Origin: an uncultured Pelagibacteraceae bacterium
Lineage (GTDB): Bacteria; Pseudomonadota; Alphaproteobacteria; Pelagibacterales; Pelagibacteraceae
Direction of reading: 5' to 3'
Length of the DNA stretch: 56,760 nucleotides
NCBI GenBank assembly: GCA_902518835.1
Contig: CABYHH010000001.1
Span: forward strand, 108,052 to 164,811
Part shown: positions 34,925-42,903 of the stretch, piece after piece
How the letters are laid out: each line of letters begins with the position of its first letter
How positions within the stretch are numbered: position 1 is the first letter of the stretch
Made by a program: the position numbers and the translations under genes
The notes under the pieces: model-generated
Told to the model about the DNA's origin: nothing
Databases searched by the model: none
What the model saw: the letters and a program-made list of their open reading frames with translations, nothing else

Positions 34925-34988
34925 TCCCTTTCTGAATTACCGGACAGGTTCTTAGGGTTTATTCTCAGTCTGTAAAGACACCCCTTTA
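34925..34988 (-). promoter_or_regulatory. TPP riboswitch of thiV
   Basis: Read on the minus strand, the leader contains the THI-box core in order: AGGGGTGTC, ACTGAGA, AAACCCTAAGAACCTG, and TCCGGTAATTC, followed by AGAAAGGGAT. The sensor-helix (CTGAGA) and pyrophosphate-side (GAACCTG) motifs match the TPP aptamer consensus, and the P4/P5 arm is short. The aptamer ends only a few bases from the ribosome site of thiV, so TPP binding would hide it. Confidence 0.88.
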
Positions 34989-34990
34989 AT

Positions 34991-35170
34991 TTATCTTTTT
35001 ATACAATTATTTACCAAAATTGCCATTAAAATCCACATAATGAATGTTTCACCGTGACTAAAAGAATAATCAGCACCTGCGAAACCCGCAGCAATATTAA
35101 CAGCGTAAATGATTATTGTTGAAATAAATAAACTAACAAATAAATTTATAAGTGCGCTCAGATATTTCAT
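34991..35170 (-). CDS. Small membrane protein (59 aa) upstream of the thiV riboswitch
   Basis: ATG at 35170, stop 34993-34991. Two hydrophobic segments (NLFVSLFISTIIIYAVNIAA and FIMWILMAILVNN) are separated by GADYSFSHGETF. It ends three bases before the riboswitch and is on the same strand, so either it precedes thiV in one transcript or the riboswitch has its own promoter inside it. No family is recognised. Confidence 0.5.
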   Translation of the reverse strand: MKYLSALINLFVSLFISTIIIYAVNIAAGFAGADYSFSHGETFIMWILMAILVNNCIKR

Positions 35171-35217
35171 GTCATAAATTTATACTTAATTAAATTAATT
35201 ACAATTTTAAATTTAAA

Positions 35218-35679
35218 TTAATGTGGAGCTCTAAATTTGCTATGACAAGCTTTGCAATTACTCCACATTAACTGAGTTAAAGTTCTTCTTATATCATCAG
35301 AATCTTCAATAACCTTTGTAAGTTTAATCATATCTGTAGAAGATTTTGTCATTAAATTATTAAATTTGTCTTTTTGCTCCCAAATAATTGGTAATGCCTC
35401 AGTTTTAAATCCTTCTTTTGTATTTTCTGGAAAATACTCTAGTAAAATCTTATAATTTTTGCTCATTTCAATCATTAGAGTTTTAGCTTTCTCAAAATCA
35501 CCTTTAGAAGCTAACGCTTGAACTTTTTTTGCTGTACTATAATTCTTACTAAAGAGTGCTTTTCTTCCTTTAATTATTTCCTCAACAGACATGTCTGAAT
35601 TAACAGGCAAAGCAAAGGTAATCAGTGTCAAAATAAACAAAGTATATTTAAAAATATATATGGTATATTTTTTGATCAT
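35218..35679 (-). CDS. Cytochrome c'-like class II c-type cytochrome
   Basis: 153 residues: a signal peptide (YTLFILTLITFALPVNS), a four-helix-bundle body and a C-terminal heme motif CKACHSKF close to the end, the placement that defines cytochrome c' and c556. It is a periplasmic monoheme protein; functions of relatives include nitric-oxide binding or electron transfer. Its start codon touches that of the divergent cytochrome b561 gene (35679/35680), implying a joint role and tightly overlapping promoters. Confidence 0.88.
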   Translation of the reverse strand: MIKKYTIYIFKYTLFILTLITFALPVNSDMSVEEIIKGRKALFSKNYSTAKKVQALASKGDFEKAKTLMIEMSKNYKILLEYFPENTKEGFKTEALPIIWEQKDKFNNLMTKSSTDMIKLTKVIEDSDDIRRTLTQLMWSNCKACHSKFRAPH

Positions 35680-36207
35680 ATGAGGTTGACTAATAATTTA
35701 ACAGAGTATGGACTAATTTCCAAAATATTTCATTGGTTAAGTGCCGCAGTTTTGGTAATACAAATTCCATTAGGTTTTTATTTAGTTGGTCTAGAATTTG
35801 ATGAGAAAAAATTATCTATTGAAAACATACATATAATTTTAGGTTTAAGTATATTTTATATAACTATTGGAAGATTAATATATAAACTTTTTAATCCTAC
35901 ACCAAGATTAAATAATAGTCTTTTTATAGGTCAAAGAATGATAGCAAAAATGAATCATGTTTTTTTATACCTATCAATTTTAATTATTACAACTTCAGGT
36001 GCTCTAAAGAAACTTTTTAGTGGAGAGATACTGAATATATTTTTTTTTACTATAGAAATAAAAGATAATTTTGAATTAGCTGAATTATTTTATGATATTC
36101 ATATTGTTGGAAACTATACACTGATTGCTCTCGTTTTGTTGCATATCTTTGCAGTAATTATTCATAAAATTATATTTAAAGAAAATTTATTAAAAAGAAT
36201 TTTATAA
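35680..36207 (+). CDS. Cytochrome b561 family protein
   Basis: 175 residues and four hydrophobic helices. Histidines suited to bis-heme b ligation occur in FHWLS, NIHIILG, DIHIVGN and LLHIFAVIIH. It is an inner-membrane diheme or monoheme quinol-linked electron carrier. The gene for a periplasmic cytochrome c' starts at the adjacent base on the other strand, so b561 may pass electrons to it. The 3' end overlaps the convergent methyltransferase gene by six bases. Confidence 0.88.
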   Translation: MRLTNNLTEYGLISKIFHWLSAAVLVIQIPLGFYLVGLEFDEKKLSIENIHIILGLSIFYITIGRLIYKLFNPTPRLNNSLFIGQRMIAKMNHVFLYLSILIITTSGALKKLFSGEILNIFFFTIEIKDNFELAELFYDIHIVGNYTLIALVLLHIFAVIIHKIIFKENLLKRIL

Positions 36208-36912
36208 GATAAGACAAATTAACTTATCATTAAATTTTATTATATTTTTGTAATTAACTTTAATTTCTTCAATACCCTCTGAAAGCTCATTTTTGCTAAA
36301 AGTTAACAAGCTTGAAATAAATCTTTTCTCTAACATTCTGATATAATTATTTTTTCTTATTTTTACTTTATAAATAAACTTTTTTTTGGTCATATATGGA
36401 TAAAATTTATTAATAATTTTAAGTATTTTTTTATCTCGTTTTAGGGATTGATCTAGTTTTAATTTCATCTTCTTGAAAGTTGGTATCTCATTTTTTTTTG
36501 TATCTAAAGTGAATATTAAAATTTTACCATTTGGTCTCAAAATTTTCTGAATTGATTTAAACAAAATAACTATGTCATTAATATTTAGTAGATGAATTGT
36601 TTGTTTGATCATAATTAAGTCAAACTTATCATTATTTTTTATAAAAAAATCCTTTACACAAATTTTTTTGAAATTAATTCTTTTATCCTTATCTTTATGA
36701 TTTACAATATCAATTCCTAATGGTTTAAAACTAAATTTTAATTTTGAATTTAAATCACCTATGATTTTACCCCTGCCACATCCAATATCTAAAACTTTAG
36801 ACTCTGAATTTAATTTGGTATTTTTAACTAAAAATTTATTAAATTGATTGATGTAATTTTGTGAAGATAACCAAGTCTTATTATCCCAATTTTTAATGAC
36901 AGTTGATGCCAT
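36202..36912 (-). CDS. SAM-dependent methyltransferase
   Basis: 236 residues with the class I Rossmann motif VLDIGCGRGKI (about residues 42-52) and further motifs GIDIV and FDLIMIKQTIHLL. No substrate-binding family is recognised. It is very Lys/Ile-rich, like the neighbouring frames. It starts 20 bases inside the end of the DUF4396 gene, so the two are co-expressed. Confidence 0.8.
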   Translation of the reverse strand: MASTVIKNWDNKTWLSSQNYINQFNKFLVKNTKLNSESKVLDIGCGRGKIIGDLNSKLKFSFKPLGIDIVNHKDKDKRINFKKICVKDFFIKNNDKFDLIMIKQTIHLLNINDIVILFKSIQKILRPNGKILIFTLDTKKNEIPTFKKMKLKLDQSLKRDKKILKIINKFYPYMTKKKFIYKVKIRKNNYIRMLEKRFISSLLTFSKNELSEGIEEIKVNYKNIIKFNDKLICLIL

Positions 36913-37330
36913 ATTTTTTTAATCTCCAATAATTGTAAGGCCATGGTGTTAAAAAACCTACGGTTAACATTAATGGTATTACCCACCAAGTTAATATAGC
37001 ACCACCAGTTAAAAAATAATCTGTAAGGTTCATTGCTAATTCCATACTTATCATTGAAATAAAACTCATTCCTAAAGCTGTTTTGAAGGCCTCGTTTAAA
37101 GTAAGATTTTGCTTAATTAAAACTATAGTTTCAAGAATGATACTTGTAATTAAGCCATTAATTATTGCTAAAATCATTATAAATATGACTGGAAGAGGAA
37201 TTTTTGTTAATTGAAAAAAAAGTATAGTTCCAAAATCCCCGATTGAACATCCAAGTAAACACCATGCAGTATTTTTTGCGCTTATTTTCCAAGTACCAGA
37301 ACAGAACCAATCAAATTTTGTAATTTCCAT
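36893..37330 (-). CDS. DUF4396-family membrane protein
   Basis: 145 residues with four hydrophobic helices. The C-terminal TPWPYNYWRLKKYG followed by NCH, and the acidic ISMELAMNLTD in helix 3, fit the DUF4396 family, in which the terminal Trp/Tyr-rich segment ends with a Cys-His pair. The function is unknown; the conserved Cys/His suggest metal binding. It overlaps the methyltransferase gene by 20 bases. The gap before it (37331-37410) has no gene. Confidence 0.75.
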   Translation of the reverse strand: MEITKFDWFCSGTWKISAKNTAWCLLGCSIGDFGTILFFQLTKIPLPVIFIMILAIINGLITSIILETIVLIKQNLTLNEAFKTALGMSFISMISMELAMNLTDYFLTGGAILTWWVIPLMLTVGFLTPWPYNYWRLKKYGINCH

Positions 37331-37410
37331 AACACAATAATGATATCAATATACTATTTTTTAAAAATCTATTGAACAAAATTTTCTTTGTTTGAAAATG
37401 ATTTTAATTC

Positions 37411-37800
37411 TTAAATTGAGGATTTAATGGCTTCGTAAATTAAATCTTTGGTTGTTTCACCAACACTTCTATAAACCTCTTTATTATCTCTAAAAATTAA
37501 AAGTGTAGTTTGATATTGTACATTTAATAGATTGGCTATTTCTTTATTTGTAACTTCAAAAGAAAAATATTCAATATCATCAAATTTAATATCAGCTAAT
37601 TGACCGTCATTTTTAGCTTTATTTAAAATTTTCATTTGACCAGCACAAGATGAACAATATTTTATCCAAGAGCTTACAACTACAACCTTACCTTCTGATT
37701 GGGCTTTATCAAACAACTCTTTATTAAAAGTTGTTTTTTTCTCCATAGCATTAGCATTAAAAGCAAGTATACAAAAAATAGTTATAAAAATTTTTTTCAT
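37411..37800 (-). CDS. Periplasmic thioredoxin-like protein
   Basis: 129 residues: signal peptide (FITIFCILAFNANAMEK) and a thioredoxin-like fold with the redox motif YCSSCAGQM (about residue 48) and the cis-Pro-region replaced by TTLLIFRDNKEVYRS. It is likely exported and acts on thiols or cytochrome assembly. It lies seven bases downstream of azlD on the same strand, but a functional link to it is not obvious. Confidence 0.75.
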   Translation of the reverse strand: MKKIFITIFCILAFNANAMEKKTTFNKELFDKAQSEGKVVVVSSWIKYCSSCAGQMKILNKAKNDGQLADIKFDDIEYFSFEVTNKEIANLLNVQYQTTLLIFRDNKEVYRSVGETTKDLIYEAIKSSI

Positions 37801-37806
37801 AGATTT

Positions 37807-38121
37807 TTATACAACAAAAATAAGAAACCAATAAGAGGCTAATCCAGAAAAAATTGTCGCAATAATATTTTTGGTCATTATTCCAATAATCATAGCAATC
37901 AACGCTGCTAAAATTTTTGGATTATCTTCAATCTGTATTAATCCAGTATCATCAAGAAAGATAGCAGGAAATATGATTGCAGGAAAGATTGCTGTTGGCA
38001 CATAAGATAAGACTTGCCTAGCTCTATCGTTAAACATCTCCTTCTTAAGTAATGCAATCATTGAGAACCTCGTAAGAAATGTTATAATTCCACAACTAAC
38101 AATTAAAACCCATTCACTCAT
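37807..38121 (-). CDS. azlD: AzlD family membrane protein
   Basis: 104 residues and about four helices. The small partner of AzlC: TRFSMIALLKKE, followed by SYVPTAIFPAIIFPAIF, is the usual conserved stretch. AzlCD is involved in branched-chain amino acid export (azaleucine resistance). It overlaps azlC by four bases (ATGA-type junction), consistent with a two-subunit exporter. Confidence 0.85.
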   Translation of the reverse strand: MSEWVLIVSCGIITFLTRFSMIALLKKEMFNDRARQVLSYVPTAIFPAIIFPAIFLDDTGLIQIEDNPKILAALIAMIIGIMTKNIIATIFSGLASYWFLIFVV

Positions 38122-38810
38122 ATTTTTTTTATTTTATTTGTTAAAATCCAAGCTACAAACAATCCTGTAAGCCCTGCAACTATAACATAAGCTTTGTAAG
38201 GTATAAAATTATAACCTAAAGTAGCGACAAGACCTGAGATTATAATAACAATTACGTTAATAACTTTTCTAAAATCATTCACTAACAAAGCTAAAAAAGT
38301 TAATGGGACTGCAAAATTTAGTCCAAGTTTTTCAGGTATGGCCTCACCTAAGATTATACCTAGAAATGTTGATGATTGCCAAATTACCCAACAAGTAACT
38401 CCACCACCAATTAAATGAAAATATTTATTTCTGTCTTGATTTTTCTTAAAGTACTCATTTGAAAGAGCAAACGCCTGATCAATCAAAAAATAGGAAATTA
38501 TTATTTTCCAGATTAATCTTAAATCAGAAACGTGCTCAGAAATTACCGCACCATAAAGAAGATGCCTTGAATTGACGGCTCCAACTGAACTAACTATTAT
38601 TAAAGATGAGGCTCCTCCAGAAAATAATTGTAGAAGAACTATTTGGGAAGCACCACCAAAAATTATAAGGGACATTCCCATTGTAGCCAAAGGACTAAAA
38701 CCGATATCAATAGCTAAAATTCCAAATATAAGTCCAAATGGAACAACCGGAATCATAAATGGACTTACGTCAATAATTCCTTTGATAAAGACTTGTAAAT
38801 TTGATTTCAT
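38118..38810 (-). CDS. azlC: AzlC family permease
   Basis: 230 residues with about seven helices. Typical AzlC sequences: VPFGLIFGILAIDIGFSP near the N-terminus, IIFGGASQIVLLQLF and VNSRHLLYGA. With AzlD it likely exports branched-chain or related amino acids. The ATG at 38810 has no strong ribosome site. The fbpC gene ends 18 bases upstream; whether they share a transcript is open. Confidence 0.88.
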   Translation of the reverse strand: MKSNLQVFIKGIIDVSPFMIPVVPFGLIFGILAIDIGFSPLATMGMSLIIFGGASQIVLLQLFSGGASSLIIVSSVGAVNSRHLLYGAVISEHVSDLRLIWKIIISYFLIDQAFALSNEYFKKNQDRNKYFHLIGGGVTCWVIWQSSTFLGIILGEAIPEKLGLNFAVPLTFLALLVNDFRKVINVIVIIISGLVATLGYNFIPYKAYVIVAGLTGLFVAWILTNKIKKI

Positions 38811-38828
38811 TTTATGAGAGGCTTTTTA

Positions 38829-39887
38829 TTAGAAGCAAACTATATGATCAATATGAATTGGTCTCTTAATTCCAAATTTTTCATCAAGTTCATGTTGATG
38901 AATATGATGAGAGTGTACAAAAACAGGAATTAATGTGTTATTGGGTGTCTTGAGAGTATAAATAAAATTAGTTCCTCGAAATTTCCTGTCCACTACTTCA
39001 AATTTAAGACTACTTTTATCATCGTGATGTAAATCCTCAGGTTGTACCAAAAGGCTCACTTTTGATCCTATTGGGAAAGGTTTTATAAAGTTTCCTGTAA
39101 TTGTTCCAAGATCTTTATTTTCCAAGCTTTTAGGACTCGTCACTTCAGCAGGAATAAGGGTGCCTCTATTTAAAAAATTAACTACTTCAATAGAGTTTGG
39201 TAAATGGTAAACATTATAAGGATCATCAAATTGTTTAAGCTCTTGATTTAAAATTATTCCACACTTGGATCCTAAATAAAAAGCCTCATAAGAGTCATGA
39301 GTAACAATTATTGTAGTGATCTTAGAATTTTTTAATATCTTTTTTAATTTTTCTTGAATTTCTTCCTTAAAACTTTGATCTACATTTGACAATGGTTCAT
39401 CTAATAATAGTAAATCTGGCTGAGTTACAAGAGATCTAGTTAAGGAAGCTCTTTGTGCTTCACCTGCGCTTATTTCATGAGGAAATTTATTTAAAATATT
39501 GGAAATATTTAATAAATCTATGAGTTCTTCAAAACTTACTTTGTGATCTTTTTTATTTTTATTTCTTTCAGCTCCTAAAAATATGTTTTCTTTTACTGTA
39601 TAATGTGGAAACAAACTGTTTTCTTGAAATGCGAGAGAAATATTTCTGTTTTCAGGTTCAATATTTATTTTTTCTGAAGATAAAATTTTACCCTTTAATT
39701 CTATCATGCCTTTATCCAGTTTTTCTAATCCTGCAATAGTTCTCAATATTGTAGTTTTTCCAATACCAGATGGGCCCAAAAGGCATATCACATCGCCCTC
39801 ATTTTCAATTGAAAATGATACATTTCTCACTTTAGTTTTACCTCCGACACTAAAGTCAACATCTTTAACTTCAAAAAAGTTATTCAT
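38829..39887 (-). CDS. fbpC: Iron(III) ABC transporter ATP-binding protein
   Basis: 352 residues: the ABC ATPase with Walker A GPSGIGKTT (about residue 36), signature SAGEAQRASL, Walker B LLLLDEPLSNVD, and a C-terminal TOBE/OB domain (from about residue 240). FbpC/FutC-type proteins energise ferric iron uptake. It overlaps the permease gene by eight bases, last of an operon fbpA, small Cys protein, fbpB, fbpC. Confidence 0.85.
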   Translation of the reverse strand: MNNFFEVKDVDFSVGGKTKVRNVSFSIENEGDVICLLGPSGIGKTTILRTIAGLEKLDKGMIELKGKILSSEKINIEPENRNISLAFQENSLFPHYTVKENIFLGAERNKNKKDHKVSFEELIDLLNISNILNKFPHEISAGEAQRASLTRSLVTQPDLLLLDEPLSNVDQSFKEEIQEKLKKILKNSKITTIIVTHDSYEAFYLGSKCGIILNQELKQFDDPYNVYHLPNSIEVVNFLNRGTLIPAEVTSPKSLENKDLGTITGNFIKPFPIGSKVSLLVQPEDLHHDDKSSLKFEVVDRKFRGTNFIYTLKTPNNTLIPVFVHSHHIHQHELDEKFGIKRPIHIDHIVCF

Positions 39888-41499
39888 TCTTTTCTCTCAA
39901 AATATATTTTGATGTCATTATAATAAATATACTTGCAATTAAAATTAAAAATAAAGAAGGTACTGCTGCAGCCTCTAACAAATCTTCAGAAGCTGATATA
40001 TAAGCAGTGGTTGCAAATGTTTCAAAATTAAAAGGTCTTAAGATTAAGGTAATTGGCAATTCTCTTATAATCTCTAAAGAAATCAGAATTATAATGAAAA
40101 TTAGTGAGTTTCTTAAAAAAGGAATATGAATATTTGTGAATGTTTTTCTTTTTGAGTAACCAAGTAAGTAAGCGCTCTCATCTACTGAAATATTTATCTT
40201 TTCATACCCTGATTTGATTCCATTAAAAGCCAAAGAGTAAAATCGAATGAAATAAACTAAAACTAAACCAAAAATTGAACCTATAAATATCTTTTTTATT
40301 GAAGTAAGACCTAATGCTTTAATGATACTATTATCAAACCATGCGATAAAAGTTATAAAAGCAATGGCTAAAATTACTCCTGGTATCGCATAACCTGAGA
40401 TAGATAAAGTTGATAAAAAGTTTAAGATTTTATTTTTTGAAACTCTATTGCCATAATTTGATATCAATGAAAATAGTAATAGTACAAAACTAGATATTGT
40501 TACTAAGTAAACGGTATTTAATAAAAGATTAACTATATCTAAATCAAGTAAATTTTCTGGAAATTTTATTGTCCAATATAACATTTGACTTAGTGGAAAT
40601 AAAAAACTTATAAAAAAAATAATAAAACAAAACATAAACGCTAAAAAAGCTTGAACACCAAAAAGTTTAATTTTTTCTTTTTGCTTAAAGCCTCCTTTAG
40701 AATTTAAATGATATTTAGCCTTTCTTCTGGATAAGTTTTCTAAAATAAATAAAGAAAATATAAACAATAATAGAAGGAAAGAAATTCGATTAGCAAAAGC
40801 CAAATCATCAAAATAAATCCAAGAATTATAAATACCTGTAGTTAATGTATTTATTGAAAAAAAATCAACTGCCCCAAATTCTGCTAAAGTTTCCATTGCT
40901 ACCAAAGATAACCCAGCAACTATTGCTGGTCGTGCAGCAGGTAAAATTATTTTATAAAAAGATTTAATTTTAGAAAATCCAAGATTTTTTCCTAGATCAA
41001 TTAAATTTTGCGACTGATATAAAAATGATGCTCTAGCTAAAATGTAAACATAAGCGAAAAGTGAAAAAGAAATAGACAATATAGCTCCTAACATACCATC
41101 AAATTTTGGAATATCTTTATTGTAATTTGCATCACCAAATAGGTTTTTTAAAATTGTAAAAGCAGTTCCATAATTTTCAAAAAAAGCAGTTAAAGAATAT
41201 GCGTAGATGTAAGGTGGAACTGCAAAAGATAATATTAGTGCCCATTTAAAAAAATTACTTCCAGGAAATTTATAAAAAGATACTAAGTAAGCAGTCCCTA
41301 TGCCAAATATAAAGGTAAGTATTAGTACTGAAACCAACAAAGTAATGGAGTTTAAAATATACTCTATCAAAAAAGTGTTTTTTAAAATTTCGTAATAGTT
41401 AGATGTATTTTCAAAAAAACTAGTAAATACAGTAATGATTGGAATTAGTACTACAAAGGAAATTAAGAAAGAAGATAAGTACCAACTGTTTAATTTCAT
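39880..41499 (-). CDS. fbpB: Iron(III) ABC transporter permease
   Basis: A fused double permease with twelve helices: two BPD_transp_1 domains, each with the EAA-type loop (NLGFSKIKSFYKIILPAARP in the first half, LLGYSKRKTFTNIHIPFLRN in the second). The start is placed at Met 41499 (MKLNSWYLSSF); an upstream Met 23 codons earlier would add a non-conserved leader. The length is then 539 residues, typical of FbpB. It follows the small Cys protein. Confidence 0.88.
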   Translation of the reverse strand: MKLNSWYLSSFLISFVVLIPIITVFTSFFENTSNYYEILKNTFLIEYILNSITLLVSVLILTFIFGIGTAYLVSFYKFPGSNFFKWALILSFAVPPYIYAYSLTAFFENYGTAFTILKNLFGDANYNKDIPKFDGMLGAILSISFSLFAYVYILARASFLYQSQNLIDLGKNLGFSKIKSFYKIILPAARPAIVAGLSLVAMETLAEFGAVDFFSINTLTTGIYNSWIYFDDLAFANRISFLLLLFIFSLFILENLSRRKAKYHLNSKGGFKQKEKIKLFGVQAFLAFMFCFIIFFISFLFPLSQMLYWTIKFPENLLDLDIVNLLLNTVYLVTISSFVLLLFSLISNYGNRVSKNKILNFLSTLSISGYAIPGVILAIAFITFIAWFDNSIIKALGLTSIKKIFIGSIFGLVLVYFIRFYSLAFNGIKSGYEKINISVDESAYLLGYSKRKTFTNIHIPFLRNSLIFIIILISLEIIRELPITLILRPFNFETFATTAYISASEDLLEAAAVPSLFLILIASIFIIMTSKYILREKNE

Positions 41500-41580
41500 A
41501 TTATAATCCGCCTTATAAACATGAAAAAGTAAAGTGCCCAGTTTTACATTTGTGTAAATACCAGGCACTATTTAAGAAAA

Positions 41581-41751
41581 TCAAAAATTAAATACTTTTA
41601 GGATATGCGGAACCTCCTGAGACTTAATTTCTGTATTTTTTCTTTTATTTAATCTTTTATTAATCTTTTCACACTCCAATTTACATGGGGAACATGCAGT
41701 GGAAGACTTATTTAAATTAATATCAGAATTAAATTTTTTTTCTTTTAGCAT
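41581..41751 (-). CDS. Small cysteine-containing protein (56 aa) within the iron transporter operon
   Basis: ATG at 41751, three bases after the fbpA stop; stop 41583-41581. It is hydrophilic with a Cys-x2-Cys-x3-Cys group (STACSPCKLECEKINKR) in the first half and a Lys/Arg-rich second half. It sits between the substrate-binding protein and permease genes, in the same orientation, so co-expression is likely. The cysteine spacing fits metal binding or a redox role, such as an iron-responsive or Fe-S peptide, but there is no known family. Confidence 0.5.
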   Translation of the reverse strand: MLKEKKFNSDINLNKSSTACSPCKLECEKINKRLNKRKNTEIKSQEVPHILKVFNF

Positions 41752-41754
41752 ATG

Positions 41755-42783
41755 TTATTTCCAACCTGCAGCTGTCATAACTTCTACTGCGGCAGCTTGA
41801 TTTTTTCCATAAGAAGCAAGCTTAGTTTTCATATCTTGTTTGAAATCTAATCCTAAGTTATTTACCACTAATGGGCTTGGTGAAACACCATCGATCATTG
41901 GAAACTCAAAAGTATTATTTGTAAAGTGCTCTTGAGAACTCGGAGTTAATAAAAACTCTACAAGTTTTACAGCGTTAGCTTTGTTAGGCGCACCTTTTAC
42001 TAAAGCTGCACAGCTAACATTCATATGTGTTCCTCTATCATTTTGATTAGGAAAGAATGCTTTTACTTTTTTTGCAGCCTCTTGTTGTTCTGCACCTTTT
42101 TTACCAGATAACATTAGTGCTAAATAATAAGTGTTAGCCACTGCAATATCAGCTTCACCAGCTGCTACTGCCATTATTTGAGCTCTGTCATTACCTGTTG
42201 GTGTTCTTGCCATATTAGCAACAACTCCTTCAGCCCATGTTGCAGTTGCTTTTTTTCCATTATTTTTAATCAACGATGCTACAAGAGATTTATTGTAGAT
42301 ATTGCTAGATTTTCTAATTACTAATCTACCTTTCCATTTAGGATCAGCTAAACCTTCATAAGTCATTCCAGATAATTCAGCACCAGTTACTCTTTCAGGT
42401 GAATAATAAATTATCCTTGCTCTTTTTGCGATTCCTACCCATTTGCTTGTTCTAAAACTTGCAGGAACAGCTGCTTTAATAGCTGCAGATGTTAAACCAC
42501 CTTGAAGAGTGCCTTTTGCATCCATTGCTCCACATCTTCCAGCATCTGCTGTGATATAAAGATCAGCTGAAGAATCCACACCTTCACTAATGATTCTTTT
42601 TTCTAAAGCACCTGATTTTCCATTAATTAAATTTACTTTAATTCCAGTTTTATTTGTAAACTTAGAGTAAAGCTCAGCATCAGCTTTATAATGTCTTGCA
42701 TTAAACACATTAACCTCATTTGCGATTGCGAAAGTTGAAGCAAACAACAATGCAATCAATGCTGAAATAGTTATTTTTTTCAT
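41755..42783 (-). CDS. fbpA: Iron(III) ABC transporter substrate-binding protein
   Basis: 342 residues: signal peptide (ISALIALLFASTFAIA, cleavage after ANE-type site), then a type II periplasmic binding fold of the FbpA/FutA family. The N-terminal EVNVFNARHYKADAELYSKF and the conserved VAVANTYYLALMLSGKK with its two tyrosines (iron ligands) are recognisable. It captures ferric iron in the periplasm. The ribosome site CGGAGA is good. Two Fur-type sites lie 46-76 bases upstream, so the operon is probably iron-repressed. Confidence 0.9.
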   Translation of the reverse strand: MKKITISALIALLFASTFAIANEVNVFNARHYKADAELYSKFTNKTGIKVNLINGKSGALEKRIISEGVDSSADLYITADAGRCGAMDAKGTLQGGLTSAAIKAAVPASFRTSKWVGIAKRARIIYYSPERVTGAELSGMTYEGLADPKWKGRLVIRKSSNIYNKSLVASLIKNNGKKATATWAEGVVANMARTPTGNDRAQIMAVAAGEADIAVANTYYLALMLSGKKGAEQQEAAKKVKAFFPNQNDRGTHMNVSCAALVKGAPNKANAVKLVEFLLTPSSQEHFTNNTFEFPMIDGVSPSPLVVNNLGLDFKQDMKTKLASYGKNQAAAVEVMTAAGWK

Positions 42784-42828
42784 TTTTCTCCGTTTCTCCG
42801 TTTAATTATTCCGCATAATTACTGAGAA

Positions 42829-42859
42829 TGAGAACTATTATCAATGAGATTGATAATCA
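42829..42859. promoter_or_regulatory. Tandem Fur-type boxes upstream of fbpA
   Basis: TGAGAACTATTATCA (42829-42843) and TGAGATTGATAATCA (42845-42859). Each is a 7-1-7 pattern close to TGATAAT-N-ATTATCA, with the first matching 12 of 14 arm positions, and the two follow each other directly. Their place before an iron transporter gene supports iron-dependent repression; the Fur-family protein that binds is inferred. They could also be RirA/Irr-like sites. Confidence 0.7.
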
Positions 42860-42903
42860 ATTGCAACAATGTCGCATTAAATAAATCAGCTATTTATGAG
42901 AAA

